Source: Gautieria morchelliformis
Lineage: Eukaryota; Basidiomycota; Agaricomycetes; Gomphales; Gomphaceae
Assembly: GCA_015179125.1 (NCBI GenBank)
Contig: WHVA01000164.1
Span: 62,001-126,000, forward strand
Length of the DNA stretch: 64,000 bases
Reading direction: 5' to 3'
The notes beneath the pieces are model-generated. The model did no database searches, was not told the origin of the DNA, and saw nothing but the letters and a program-made list of their open reading frames with translations. Shown here piece by piece: positions 44,412-55,398 of this stretch; within the stretch, counting starts at the first letter, position 1, and every line of letters begins with the position of its first letter. Position numbers and translations under genes: made by a program.

Positions 44412-45583
44412 CCGCTGCGCGTCACAAAATCCGACGCATCTTCCGCTTCCGATGCGCCATGTTCCGCATTTTCGGAAACTCCTTCCGCAGTAGGCACTCT
44501 GCTTATGTCCGCAAGTGCGAGGAACTCTGGAAGGAGCTCGAGTTTCTCCTCTGTGGTCATAAGCCGGATGTCAAATGCTTGGGGGCACTCGCGGGCATAG
44601 TGGCCTGGTTGTTGACATCGGAAGCAGGTGATAGTTCCGCGGCCTTCTCCGCGCATGCGGTCAACATCCATCGGGGCAGGGCCACTCTTCGAGGGAGGAG
44701 GGCTATGGTTCCCAATAGGAGCGGGCGGAGAAAGCGTCGGAAATACTTTCCGCATGGGAATGAATGCGCTTCCGGATTTTGGCACAGGTGGAGTAGGACG
44801 AGTGGAACTGCGCGTCATATTCCGGCTCGTCTCCACGAAGGCCTCATTTGCTTCCCTGTTCCGGGACACCCTCTGTGCAGCTTGGTACCACCCTTCCGGG
44901 TCATCAAAGTCCGGAGCTCCATCCCCAAGCAGCGCAACTTGGTTCTGGAGTGTCGGATCGAGTCCTCGTCGGAATTTGATGACGATCGTCTTGTCGTCAT
45001 CATACTCCGCAAGGTCGATGAGCTCCTGGAAGCGATCGATATAGTCATCGACCACATCCTTGGCCTGGTACCAGCTGGTCCCCTCGAGCTTCGTAAGGGC
45101 TGTGAGCTGCTCATTTTTTGGGCAGAACTGGTCGGAAAATGTTTTCTCGAAGGCGTCCCAGTCTCGGAAGTAGTTCCCCTTGCCCTTTGCTTCATGTCGG
45201 ATCACCTTGTTTGCAAAACGGGATGCGCGGTCCGACTTGAAAAAGGACAATGCCCAGTGAATCCGAGCCTGGTCGTTCGGAAAGAGGTCTCCGACAATTG
45301 CGAAGTAGATGCTGCATGTGTTGAAGAATGCGCGTCCCTTCTCCCGATCTCCGTCAAAGTCCGCCGGAGTTGCGGGTTTGACCTTTGCTAACTTCGCGGA
45401 CTTTCTCTCCTCCGCTAGTTCCGCTTTTCCGAAATCCGGATCGTCCAACATTTCATTTCTACCACCTTGTGGAATATCTAACTTAGCCAAAATCGCTTGT
45501 AAGGCTGTTTCAATCGCGTCGGTCTTCATCCGGTTCCGCGTCAATTCCTCCTCCATATTCCGAAGACGATCGTCCGGATCCAT
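44408..45583 (-). CDS. Chromovirus gag
   Basis: The frame is open from 45781, but the first ATG of good context gives MDPDDRLRNMEEELTRNRMK at 45583; the upstream extension would start inside the LTR without ATG. The capsid-like core has FFNTCSIYFAIVGDLFPND, ALSFFKSDRASRF and FQELIDLAEYDDD; a single zinc knuckle CFRCQQPGHYAREC lies near the C terminus. Intact as read. It forms the particle core and packages element RNA. Confidence 0.85.
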   Translation of the reverse strand: MDPDDRLRNMEEELTRNRMKTDAIETALQAILAKLDIPQGGRNEMLDDPDFGKAELAEERKSAKLAKVKPATPADFDGDREKGRAFFNTCSIYFAIVGDLFPNDQARIHWALSFFKSDRASRFANKVIRHEAKGKGNYFRDWDAFEKTFSDQFCPKNEQLTALTKLEGTSWYQAKDVVDDYIDRFQELIDLAEYDDDKTIVIKFRRGLDPTLQNQVALLGDGAPDFDDPEGWYQAAQRVSRNREANEAFVETSRNMTRSSTRPTPPVPKSGSAFIPMRKVFPTLSPPAPIGNHSPPPSKSGPAPMDVDRMRGEGRGTITCFRCQQPGHYARECPQAFDIRLMTTEEKLELLPEFLALADISRVPTAEGVSENAEHGASEAEDASDFVTRSG

Positions 45584-45770
45584 GTCGGAAGGAGAAATGT
45601 GGGACGGGATTTCCGGGGTTGGGAGCTCGACGTAAGAAGAAGGGCTGTCGTACGCTGTGTGTGCGGAAGAGGTTGCGATCTCCGAGTCGCTGTCTCCGAT
45701 TCCGAACGCACCTATGGTGGCTGCGACACGCAGTACGACCGCCGGTCCTCTATGGGAGAGACTTTTCTGC

Positions 45771-46233
45771 TGTAAGGGCAACCCTGGCTAGTTGTGGAGA
45801 TCACACTACCACACAACTGACAAGGGGAAATCCAAAGTCTGTATAAATGAACAGAGCATACAAGAGAGGGGATTCTCACCTGACAAGGGGAAATCCAAAG
45901 AGAAAAGTCTAAGGACCCCCAATGTCAGCGAGCCCGTATTATACTACGCTGCGCAGCCAGGGACAACACTTGGCACCCGCCATCAACCCTGCACCTCCCT
46001 GACCCTTGATCGACCCTTGATGTCACCTATTACGCGAGTCGCTTGATTTCCGACACTGTTCCGAGGGTGGAACTCGGAAATTGGAGTGGAACTGGGAAGG
46101 CGAACAGAACTGGTGGAAGTTCTCCCAGAAGCGGAATCATTTCCGAGAGCGGAGGCGGAGATGGAATCGGAATCGGAAGCGTCTTCGGAAATGGAGTCGG
46201 AACTGGAAATGGAAAACAGGGTGTCCCCTGACA
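45771..46233 (-). repeat. 5' LTR of chromovirus
   Basis: 463 bp, same length and as far as I can compare the same sequence as 40040-40502, which implies a very recent insertion. No canonical TGG primer-binding site follows it. Confidence 0.9.
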
Positions 46234-46235
46234 AA

Positions 46236-46430
46236 ATCAGACATAGGTTTGAACACAGAGCAGTACTTTGAACCCGAAGCAGGTCCTTCCATCCAGTGTT
46301 CGGACACAATTCAGACATATGTTGGAACCCAAACCTGTCCTTTCCATCCACAATTCAGACATGTGATTGAACACTAGTACTTTCCCTCCATGGTTTGGAC
46401 ACGAATCAGACATATGTTTGAACCTGAAGG
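46236..46430. repeat. Degenerate tandem repeat (TCAGACATATGTTTGAAC)
   Basis: Four units of about 45-75 bp each open with TCAGACATAGGTTTGAAC-like sequence and contain a TTTCCATCCA and TTCGGACAC block. Directly abuts the chromovirus LTR. Confidence 0.65.
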
Positions 46431-46811
46431 AGTTTTCAAAGGTAACACTTTTGCAATAAAAGCCAGTGTGGCTCAAGTACAAATGCTCACAAAACTAAAG
46501 ACAATCAGCAACAGGAGGCAAAGGGCTTGAATCATCGTGGAAAAGACTGGAGGCACAAGTCCCCCTATGATTTTACAGGCTGTCTTGCACATATTGACCT
46601 AACGTTCTGGGAAGACACTTTCAACATCTTGTGCATAACAGGTGTAATAATTCATTATGAGGCCTGTCTCAAGCAGAATATGCAGTGGCTTCCTGCGGTC
46701 CCATTGCACGAGCATGTCTGGTAAGTTGCACTTCAGCAATTGAATGATGGTGCAAGGTGAGTTTTGAAAATTGGTACCACTGTACCATAGCAAAATATCT
46801 CAACATATCAC

Positions 46812-49194
46812 GTGAACTGTGGCATTGCAGCAATCCAGAGTTGCAACGATGAATTACTTCATGCAGGGTTATATAATGGACAGTCAGCATACAATCCCCA
46901 GAAAGCAAATATTCGCTACAAAATCCTGCCATCCGATGCTTGTCGACTTTACCGCAAACATTCCTGGATGCATGGTATTGATACAGAAAAACAGCCACAA
47001 GACAATGTTGATGCTTGGTTGGACCTTGAAGCGCAAGAATACAAGCCCAAACTTGCAGTGGCAGTCTTCTATTATCGGCCAAGAGTCAGTAAAGAGGACT
47101 GTCTATGTCATAAAAGTGCTAACAGCTCATCACTGCCATCACACACCCAGTTGAGATGTCTCACCACCGCATACATGCACTTCCACGTCGCGCACACACA
47201 TCCACATGCATCGACCAAGAATCTCCAAGCCCACACACATCCGCACAACACATTCCAATTACCCCATCACTTGGTGGATATATTGTTGATCCAATACCCG
47301 CAGATTCACCCCTAACCTGAGATGAAGCCCAAGCGCGAGACATGTTGATCCATGGAACGACTTGACATTTACCTCCTTGCATACATCCCTTCCGTTTTTC
47401 TTTCTTTCTATCTATACTCCCCATTTCTGATATACATGACTACCCACACCTCTTCCCATTCGATAGACAAGTTACATAGTCACCACTGCATCCAGAACAC
47501 TGGTCCCCTGAATCCAACCACCTGATCACATATGCACGTCACCTCCACACTCTTCACACCACAGCATGTCCCGTAGCTAGTTAAATAGTTCAGCTTGTAT
47601 ATCCAAAAACCCCCGTCAATTAGAACTCACATTTGTTGAAGTAACTTGGTATCTTGCAACACATAAACTTGCGTAGTTATCACTGAAGAGCATACACACC
47701 TTGTGTATACTCTATCTATCTGCTTTTACGATTTCACTCAATTCGACTTCAAGTTGAAGTCTGAATTACACTCACAATCCATTCTACTACTGATACCTTT
47801 TAGTCTTTCACAGTCTACGCATTTGTATCCTGACTGCAGACATGATAAAGGCTGCATGGAAGTATACACATCACAAGCAGCTGGTTCTCAATGGAACCTT
47901 TGGAATATGTGATAGTCAGATTCTTCCTTTTATTGCTCTAGGTGTTGATGAAGCAGGCAAAGGTGTGCCACTGGCCTTCTTTCTTTTCTCAGCTCCAACA
48001 GGCACCAAAGCAACTCATGCTGGTTATGACACATTGATACTTCACGAGCTTCTCAAAGTGTGGCGTGATTCCCTTGGTATGTGAAACGGAACCCAGTTTA
48101 AACCTTGGGTTGAAATTACGGATACAGATACAAAGGAATGAGGTGCCTTGGTTCTCGTATGGCCAGATATAACACTTCTCCTATGCAAATTCCATATCTG
48201 CCAGTGCTGGACAAACTGGCGGAAGAAGGGGCTTTGTCTGAGTCAGATAAGAAACTTTCCAAAACAACAAGTGCATGCAAGACTGCAAGCATTAGAGGAA
48301 CTGTATGTCGGATTCATTTAGATATAATAAGCTTAACTAAATACAGTAACACCAGGCTTCTGCTTTCTGTAGACTATCATGCAGCACAAGAACTTATGGC
48401 GCAAGAGTGGTTGACTTTAACCAACCTGAAGACACTACCAGAAATGATAGTAGCAGCTAATGCTGGGCTGAAATATCTCAACCATCTTACTGAAGCATGG
48501 ATGCCTGTATCCCTCTGGCATGCATGGTCTCACAAAGGTCTGCTTGATACTTCGGTGATCCTCCACATCCCTGTTGAGGGTGATACCAACAACTAATCAC
48601 CTGGAAGCCTTCAATGGTGTCCTTAAAAAGAAACACATTCACCACTGGCAGCATGCAGGCAAACATCTTCAGTTTGACCTGCTCATCTATCTCCTGATCA
48701 CTCAGATATTACCTGGAATATTTAACAACTGGAAATCATTGGAAAAATACTACTTGTGGCTCTCGGAGTGTTTTTGCAGCCAAGCCAGTGGTCTTGATCT
48801 GGTTGAAGCCTGCAAAGGAATAGCTCTAGGACCAGTGGCTATTATACCAGTAGCATGGTGGTTCACTGAGACAGAGGTGGCCTACAGAGAGGAGGCTGAT
48901 TACATTATGTCACATGGCCATTTGACAGACATACACTGGGTCAACACATACACACTTTCAGTGCAGTGTGCAAGCAGCACAGCTGATATTCAAGCCATAG
49001 GCCACAAGCACTATACTGTTCAGCTCTGCATGTATGGATGGGGGTGCTGTGCCTGTCCCTACTTCAACTCAAATAAGGGAGCCTGCAAGCACATTTGGGT
49101 GTTGCGGATAGGAAGTTCAAGTCTCATCAATGCTAAGAAGCTGACCCCATCATTATACTCCTTCCGGTTTCCCATGATGGAAGTTGAGGCATGA
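46812..49194 (+). pseudogene. Mutator-like (MULE) transposase with SWIM finger, broken
   Basis: N-terminal part 46812-47110 (NIRYKILPSDACRLYRKHSW, DTEKQPQDNVDAWLDLE). After a 0.7-kb insertion the MULE catalytic domain continues at 47842: QLVLNGTFGICDSQ, VDEAGKGVPLAFFLFSAPTG. A TGA at 48141 interrupts TDTDTKE-GAL, followed in frame by WPDITLLLCKFHICQCWTNW. Further frameshifts precede TTNHLEAFNGVLKKKHIHHW (48580-). The SWIM zinc finger CCACPYFNSNKGACKH is at about 49045-49095. Such enzymes move DNA by cut-and-paste with 9-bp target duplications; I did not find the terminal inverted repeats. Confidence 0.7.
47115..47832. mobile_element. Insertion of unresolved type inside the MULE gene
   Basis: The MULE frame reads ...VIKVLTA before and LTADMIKAAWK after this 0.7-kb block, so the block is an insertion. 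The junctions carry CTAACAGC and CTGACTGC, an imperfect 8-bp repeat (6 of 8) that could be a hAT-type target duplication, but matching terminal inverted repeats were not found. It contains a CTAGTTAAATAGTTCAG block and no coding potential. Confidence 0.45.
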
Positions 49195-51736
49195 GAATTT
49201 ACAATTCTTGCTTCTCAAAAGCCTCTACCCCTGCAATCCTGAAGGTGACTACCATAGTGATTCTTAATGCAGGCTCAAAGATACAGATGCCACCAGTGAA
49301 TCAAACAGAGCTGTCTCAGGTGAGTCAAGATTTATCTGTTGCTCATTTGAAACATTCCACAGCCTCCTATAACCTCCCATCTCTTGGACCAAGCAAACAC
49401 ATGGCTGCTCAGCACTGAGGATACAGACTCAGAATTTGGCTGTCTTGATGAATCTAATTCTGAGTCAGATGAGGATGTGATAATAGAGGGTTCTACTGTG
49501 CATCAGCACACACATTGTGAATGGACTTTACAGTTGATACTTGTCACAGATGAACTACAACATGGAAGGTGTCCAGCACCAGTTACATGATAAAATTTGT
49601 CACTTGGCCCAAACAGTGCTACCACAACTTCATGGCCTAGTCAATCTGTTAAATGATGTGCATCAGCAACAATTCAAAATGTTGTGTCAAAATAACAACA
49701 TCACTGAAATTCAAGAAGTTTCTGTGGAGCTGCAGGAAGTCCTAAGTCAGGGTTCTTACATCGCACCTGGAGGACAACTCCAGAAGGTCACCCAGTCTTC
49801 AGTAAGCATAAAATTTAGTTCATCAGAGTCTGTTAATGTCAAATTACTTGAAAGAAACCTTTTAGCACACCGTTAGCTAAAGTAACATCAAGTGGTCATA
49901 CCAAATGGTTACTACTACCATGCCCTGAGCAGTGGCAGTGGCAAAAAAACACCACATAGCGACTGTTGAATTTTGAGCAGGCTGGCAAGATATGAGACAT
50001 GGCTGCAGTGGATGATAACCTAGACTCAGCTATAGTATACCATTTTTGATCAGGTACCTGTATAATGGCCAAAAATAGTGTGATAGCCATCTGGCCACCA
50101 TATGGTTTTGAATGAAAATATTGATATCTGCAACCTCGGGTGGACATCATAGCGTAAGTTCAGGCGGTTGAATGACTGCATCGACAATATGCAATTCTTG
50201 ATTCCAAGTCAATCGAGGGGCTTTGCGACTCATCAAATCACTGCCTGAACCATTCAGCATAAGTCCAAGAAAATTACTATTAGTTATTATGAAGCAATAA
50301 ACTACGGTAGGTGCTTTGGGGAGAGAGATTTAATGATTATGGTGCTGGGTGATCAGGAATATCTATGTAAGGCCAAAGAGGGCCCTGCAGTCCATGAAAA
50401 TAGTGCAGTGCCTCTTTTGTGAAGTAGAGCCTGCAGTTGCATTGATCCAATGCTCGCCAGAAGGTTTCTGATGAGAGACCAACACCATAGCTAAGGCAGT
50501 CCAATGCTCGAGTCAGTTGTCAAGATTGGTTTTTAGGCGTTAATATCATGTATTAGTGAACACAGTGAATGCCTGAATAGCTTGTGTGAAGAAGTGTGCC
50601 GTTCAGCGAATAAGGTGAACCAATAAATGTTCAGAAGGTAAGAGGGCTGCCTGAACAGAGCTCGCCCTATCTACAGTCGTAGTGAAGTAGCCCGTGATAC
50701 TTGATGATGTAACATGCAAGGTCTCATGGAAAGGTTGTCTAGCAGTAACAATCCTTTCGCTGGCGAGGGTGCTCCTTCGGAGCCCTTCGCCGACAGTGCC
50801 AATAATAGTACGAAGGCTAAGGTAATGAAGGTGAAGTACGAAAACTCGGTGCTTAAGTCCTCCTCTGGTCGAAGATAGGAATCTACAGGAAAGGGCTCAA
50901 GACGATGATCACAGTGAGGTCAAGCTTTTGCACCAGATAGACATATGATAATTGAACTGGGGAATATACATGCAAATGTAAACTACTTATACCGAATGCC
51001 CATATGATGCTAGCGAATAGGAAAGAGGCCATCTTGAGTCAGGGTTGGATAGGGGTGCGCAGTCAGGATACAAATAGGTGAAACACATATGCAATGGAAG
51101 AGGGGAGGAGTGCAAACATGAAACGATGGAGGGAGAGAGGATGAAGGCACCTATGTAAGAAAACACACCTTGAGACCTGCATACATGTTACCCCACATGG
51201 ACTCTTGGTCTGCTGGGTTGATCCCACACGATCTACGGGTAGGACATCCCGTGAATGTATTCTGGCCATAGGAACACCCAAAAGGGGGTTGAGTCAGGAA
51301 GATGATGGGACCTGTGATAAACCATCACACCAGGTAAAGGATGTCGATCGTGTTTGATGGCATGCCTGCTGGCGAATGATGCGAGTAGCGAATGGCTGTT
51401 CAGTGAATTTGGTGAAGAGCGAAGGGAGTGAACATAGGGGTGAAGAAAGGGAAGGGAAAATGGAGATAACTGGATACAGGAATAAATGGGTCATGACATC
51501 AGTCAGTTGTCACAAAGTGCTGGAACATGTTGGTTGTAAACAAAGACTTAGTTTACTTCAGGCGGTTCCCAGAGATGTCTCTGACCCGCCGGTCTCCTGG
51601 CCACACATGTAGTAAGATAACCATACAGCATAGCAGAAGTTGCGATGTCTCACCTGGCATAATGGTGACACCCTCATATAGGTTCTGGAGTGATCTAGCT
51701 GTGGTTTGAATATCAAAAAAGCTGTCATAACAGGCT
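49195..51736. other. Mostly non-coding decayed DNA
   Basis: 49195-49870 contains Asp/Ser-rich and His-rich reading frames that may be the MULE C-terminal tail. Beyond that only short unsupported ORFs occur. A strong hairpin lies at 50762-50792: GGCGAGGGTGCTCC, loop TTCG, GGAGCCCTTCGCC-like arm with a CUUCGG-type tetraloop. Confidence 0.4.
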
Positions 51737-51741
51737 GATGC

Positions 51742-52230
51742 TGTCAGGGGACACCCTGTTTTCCAGTTCCGACACCACACCAAGTTCTGACTCCATTTCC
51801 GACTCTGCTTCCAGTTCCAGTTCCAGTTCCATCTCCAATTCCACTTTCAGAAATGATTCTGTTTCTGGGAGAACTTCCACCAGTTCTGTTTGCTTTGCCA
51901 ATTCCACTCCACTTTCCAACTTCCACTCTCGGAACAGTGTCGGAAGTCAAGTGACTTGCGTAGTATGTGGCATCAAGGTCGATCAAGGGTCAGGGAGGTC
52001 AGGGGGATGCAGGGTTGATGGCAAGTGCCAAGTGTTGTCCCTGGCTGTGGAGCATAGTATAATATGGGCTCGCTGGCATTGGAGGTCCTTAGACTTTTCT
52101 CTTCCAATTTCCCCTTGTCAGGTGAGAATCCCTTCTCTTGTATACTCTGTTCATTTATACATACTTCGGATTTCCCCTTGTCAGTTGTGTGGTAGTGTGA
52201 TCTCCACAACCAGCTAGGGTTGCCCTTACA
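51742..52230 (+). mobile_element. Solo LTR of the chromovirus family
   Basis: 489 bp, TGTCAGGGGACACCC start and GTTGCCCTTACA end, aligning along its length with the 463-bp LTRs of the element at 40040-46233 in inverted orientation to their plus-strand reading. It is flanked by a perfect 5-bp target duplication GATGC (51737-51741 and 52231-52235). It is clearly more diverged than the two LTRs of the full element, so it is an older insertion that lost its interior by LTR-LTR recombination. Confidence 0.9.
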
Positions 52231-52235
52231 GATGC

Positions 52236-54175
52236 ATGGTGAGTACAGCGGTAGAGTTGACGTATTTAACTTACTTACTTGAAGTTTATGAATCTGAGGA
52301 TGTTTGCAATTCCAATTGGTTCAAAGGTGGCATTTCTGATTCAGATGGTGCAGGCCCATTTGTAGTTGGTGCTGTAGATGTCATTGACAGAAGGGGAAGG
52401 TGCAGTAGGGTGAACAGCAACTCAGAGCTCATGTGTGTCACTCTGGAAGGTGAACGTGAAGTGCCCACTGAAGGAATAGGAAGCTGTGAGAGGGTTAATT
52501 GGGAACTTGCGATACTGGAAGGAGAATGTGGTTACGGAGTGACAACAAATGGGTCATCATTACTTGCTCAATGATGTGTTGCATGTTTCTTAATTCCGGA
52601 CTTGGATACTGACCGCGGTCGCTAGGATAAGATACGTATCCGAAGTAGAGGCGAGACGGGGCCCGTCGACGATTGGTTCCTTTTAGGGACTGCATGCTAT
52701 GCGATGCCACGGAGGTGTGGAGGCGTGAGGCGGCGATGGTGGGGAAGGCGGAGAAGGAGCAGAGTGAGAAGTGAAGCAGAGTTAGTCAGGCCACCCTGTA
52801 CTCGGACGATAGTGTCTGTGTCGTGAGCCTGCATGAGCTTGAATTAGTCTTTCTTGTCTTTGCCTGCTCTTCTCGCGACCTTGGGCTTCAAGGCTACGGG
52901 CGTCATGTTCCCTTGGTACCTTATGATGGGGCTCGACTTAGGTATGCTGTATAGAGCACGCAGGGTGGCGGACGTAAGTTTCGAGTAACATTCTGTGAAA
53001 GGGCATCATCACCTCTAGCCCCATTCTCAGCATTCCCCATGCCCGGACCTATTGATACCCCTGTACGTCTTTCAAGGTGCCAAGGGTTGACACCTATGCA
53101 TGCACTGTATCATTGTAACTCGAGTTTCTTTTATTTCTCACTTCGGTAAGGCCGCTTGTTTATTCCTTCTCCCAGCATGTGTGTTCCCACTGTGGGGTTT
53201 ATTATCAATCCTTGGTCTTAACCATTTCACAGTAAAAATGCACCACGTGCCCCCATCTTCCTGGAACTAATGTATGATGCTTCCATAGTCGGCCTAATCA
53301 TAGCCAAGAGTTGGAAAGACAGGTCTCTCAATGGAATGAGAGGCCGTGGCCGAAACTTGCAGACCGTTACAGTAAGGACGGTAAGTCATCTACTTCAAGT
53401 CTTGTGAGTCATGTGCCAGTCTTCAATAATGTGCTGCGAACTCATTTTAGTGTTATATTTTCCACTGTGTTCACCTGGTTATTTATGGGCCTTTTCGCAG
53501 CGGTGAGTGTTAACGTATGGATGGGCCTAGAATTACGAACTTTGAAGATCAGCTGGCACTCAAGCTTGTAAATGCCCAGTAAGTCCCTCTAGTCACTGTC
53601 TGGTCCAAGGATGTTATTTCTTCTCACACGTCACATTCAACTACAGCCCATCAACTGTGTAGGCTCCTCAATATTCGGCTTCCTCTCCTCTGACTGATGG
53701 CTCTGCAAACAGTCTGATTGCAATTATGATCAATCGCCTGACGATAAACCTGCATCGCTCGGTGAAGTAACACTCAAACTTCCCTCACCCCTAGCACGGT
53801 ACGGCAAAACGTTGGCCCATTTCTCCCCACGTGGATGATCAACACCCAGCATTATAGCAGCGGTGACATTGATAAGGCGGTGATAGGTGATCTGGGAGAG
53901 CTGGCTCCTTCCCATGAATCCCAAGGAATCGAGCTAGTAGAATTTCATCATCGAGGCGATGGGTTCAATTCGCAGCTTTGATTCGTTGTTTCTCTTCTTT
54001 CGACCTGAATATTTGTCAGACGAAATTGTGTCTAGACTTGTGGAAAAAGTCGGTTGCCATATCATCCATAGTAATTGGGTGAAACAATGGGTATGAGTCA
54101 GTGACAGTGCACCAGTGAGCAATTACCTGTGCATATTCAAGAGCGACCTTTCCCGTAGGTGTTTGTTTATAGGAA
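52236..54175. other. Non-coding region
   Basis: No gene that I can support. Short frames at 52236-52574 and 53311-53571 show no recognisable domain. The last part, about 54050-54175, is F-box 3' flank shared with 2399-2470. Confidence 0.4.
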
Positions 54176-54770
54176 CTGTAATCTAATTCTACCCCGCTGC
54201 GACACATGGGTCAATAATAATTGCAAAGGTATAAATAAGATACCTACCGAATCCTGGTTCAGATAGACTACACTTTCTCGGTCAATCATTACTTCCCCAG
54301 CCCTGGGTGCTCCCCTATCACTTCCCGGTATGGTAGGGCAGTAGTTACCCTTTGGGTGAATGCGGATTCGAGTCCATCAAGTATTGTGGGTTGGGAATCC
54401 TGGACAATAGCAATAGTGGTGAATTCATCCTGCCATGACGACAACGATGTGTCTAACGCTAATCTCATCGAGGGTTTATTAGTGTACTGTTCAAAAATTA
54501 ACCATCTGACACCCACCACGTCGAAGTGCCAGCGGATTAAAGTCCAACATCCTGAGACGATATCGATCCGCGAAGCACGCGGAGTCTTCGTGCACAGGTA
54601 CTACCTGTTGCTGTACATACCGCGTTCCATAAACATGGCAGTCTGCTCGGTAGTCACATATAGGCATAATCCTAGTCTTCAGCGGACCCCAGTTTTCCCA
54701 TGGGACAGTTAGTTGTTCAGCATTCGAACGTGCGTCCACCTCCTCGAGAAGTGTTGAAGCATGTACAGTG

Positions 54771-54823
54771 ACGAAGAGCACATGGTCACACACATGGCAT
54801 GTGCGTGACTATGTGCTCTTCGT
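54771..54823. repeat. Inverted duplication within F-box copy 3
   Basis: ACGAAGAGCACATGGTCAC (54771-54789) is followed 15 nt later by its reverse complement with one mismatch (54805-54823). The corresponding place in the other F-box copies has only the first arm. Confidence 0.8.
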
Positions 54824-55095
54824 AATACGGACAGTGTGCAGCCCTAGGACATGCAGGTCTTCTTCCCGGAAATATGTAAAATGTATGCTAACAGTTAACA
54901 GACGGGAACATGAGGTAGGGTAGAAAGACGTAGGAAGTTCTGAAGGTGGTTCAGAACCCAGTATAAACGATCTGGTAGCTGTGTCTTCAGGGACACGCAA
55001 GAGTTGATATATGCGGATGAGCCGGGGCTCCATGGATCCTTCTGGACGAGCAGCCACGAAGTCGTACACGACGAGTTCAGGTTGATAGCACCCGC

Positions 55096-55398
55096 TGTTG
55101 AGATTGGAGGACGAGCGGTGGTAAGCGGAGAACGCAGGGACGCGTCCGATGCGCGGACGCGTAGTTAGGGAGCCACGGTCATACTCGACCGTGGCAGTAT
55201 ATTACTCGCAGTTCAGTTAGTAGTACCTCAGTGAATCGCCCATTCACTGAGGTACGTGCCATTCGTGTATACTGAGACGTACGGTAGCTTACACTATGTC
55301 TGTAGCTCCTTCGTCTCTAGGTATAGTAGCAATAGATGCTCAGTGAATCGCCCATTCACAGAGCTCCTTCGTCTCTAGACACTGCGCTAATCACAACA
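55096..55398. mobile_element. Solo LTR inside F-box copy 3
   Basis: 303 bp, TGTTGAGATTGG start and CTAATCACAACA end (imperfect terminal inverted repeats, TG...CA), with the target duplication CCCGC at 55091-55095 and 55399-55403. Removing it rejoins the F-box sequence seen uninterrupted in the other copies. It contains GCCACGGTC...GACCGTGGC and CTCAGTGAAT...ATTCACTGAG inverted repeats and a 17-bp direct repeat AGCTCCTTCGTCTCTAG. No matching internal region is present in the window. Confidence 0.88.

Larger units (their letters stand above)
40040..46233 (-). mobile_element. Chromovirus (Ty3/gypsy), near-intact
   Basis: 6.19 kb, minus strand, with 463-bp LTRs at both ends that I read as identical, gag, and pol with protease-RT-RNase H-integrase-chromodomain. 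One frameshift in pol is the only obvious lesion. Flanks do not match as a target duplication (left GCTCT, right AAATC), so it may have formed or been altered by recombination between elements. The polypurine tract GAGAGGGGGTGA immediately precedes the 3' LTR. A diverged solo LTR of the same family lies at 51742-52230. Confidence 0.9.

Noticed and set aside
50762-50792. UUCG-type hairpin considered as an RNA gene
   Set aside because: A single stem in a non-coding region without promoter elements or conservation evidence; noted only as a local structure.
53925-54000. GGTTCAATTCG box resembling a tRNA B box
   Set aside because: I could not build an acceptor stem and anticodon arm at the right spacing upstream, so a tRNA call is not supported.
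55096-55398. hAT-type DNA transposon considered because of imperfect terminal inverted repeats
   Set aside because: The duplication is 5 bp (CCCGC) and the ends are TGTTG...CAACA, both of which fit a solo LTR better than an 8-bp hAT signature.
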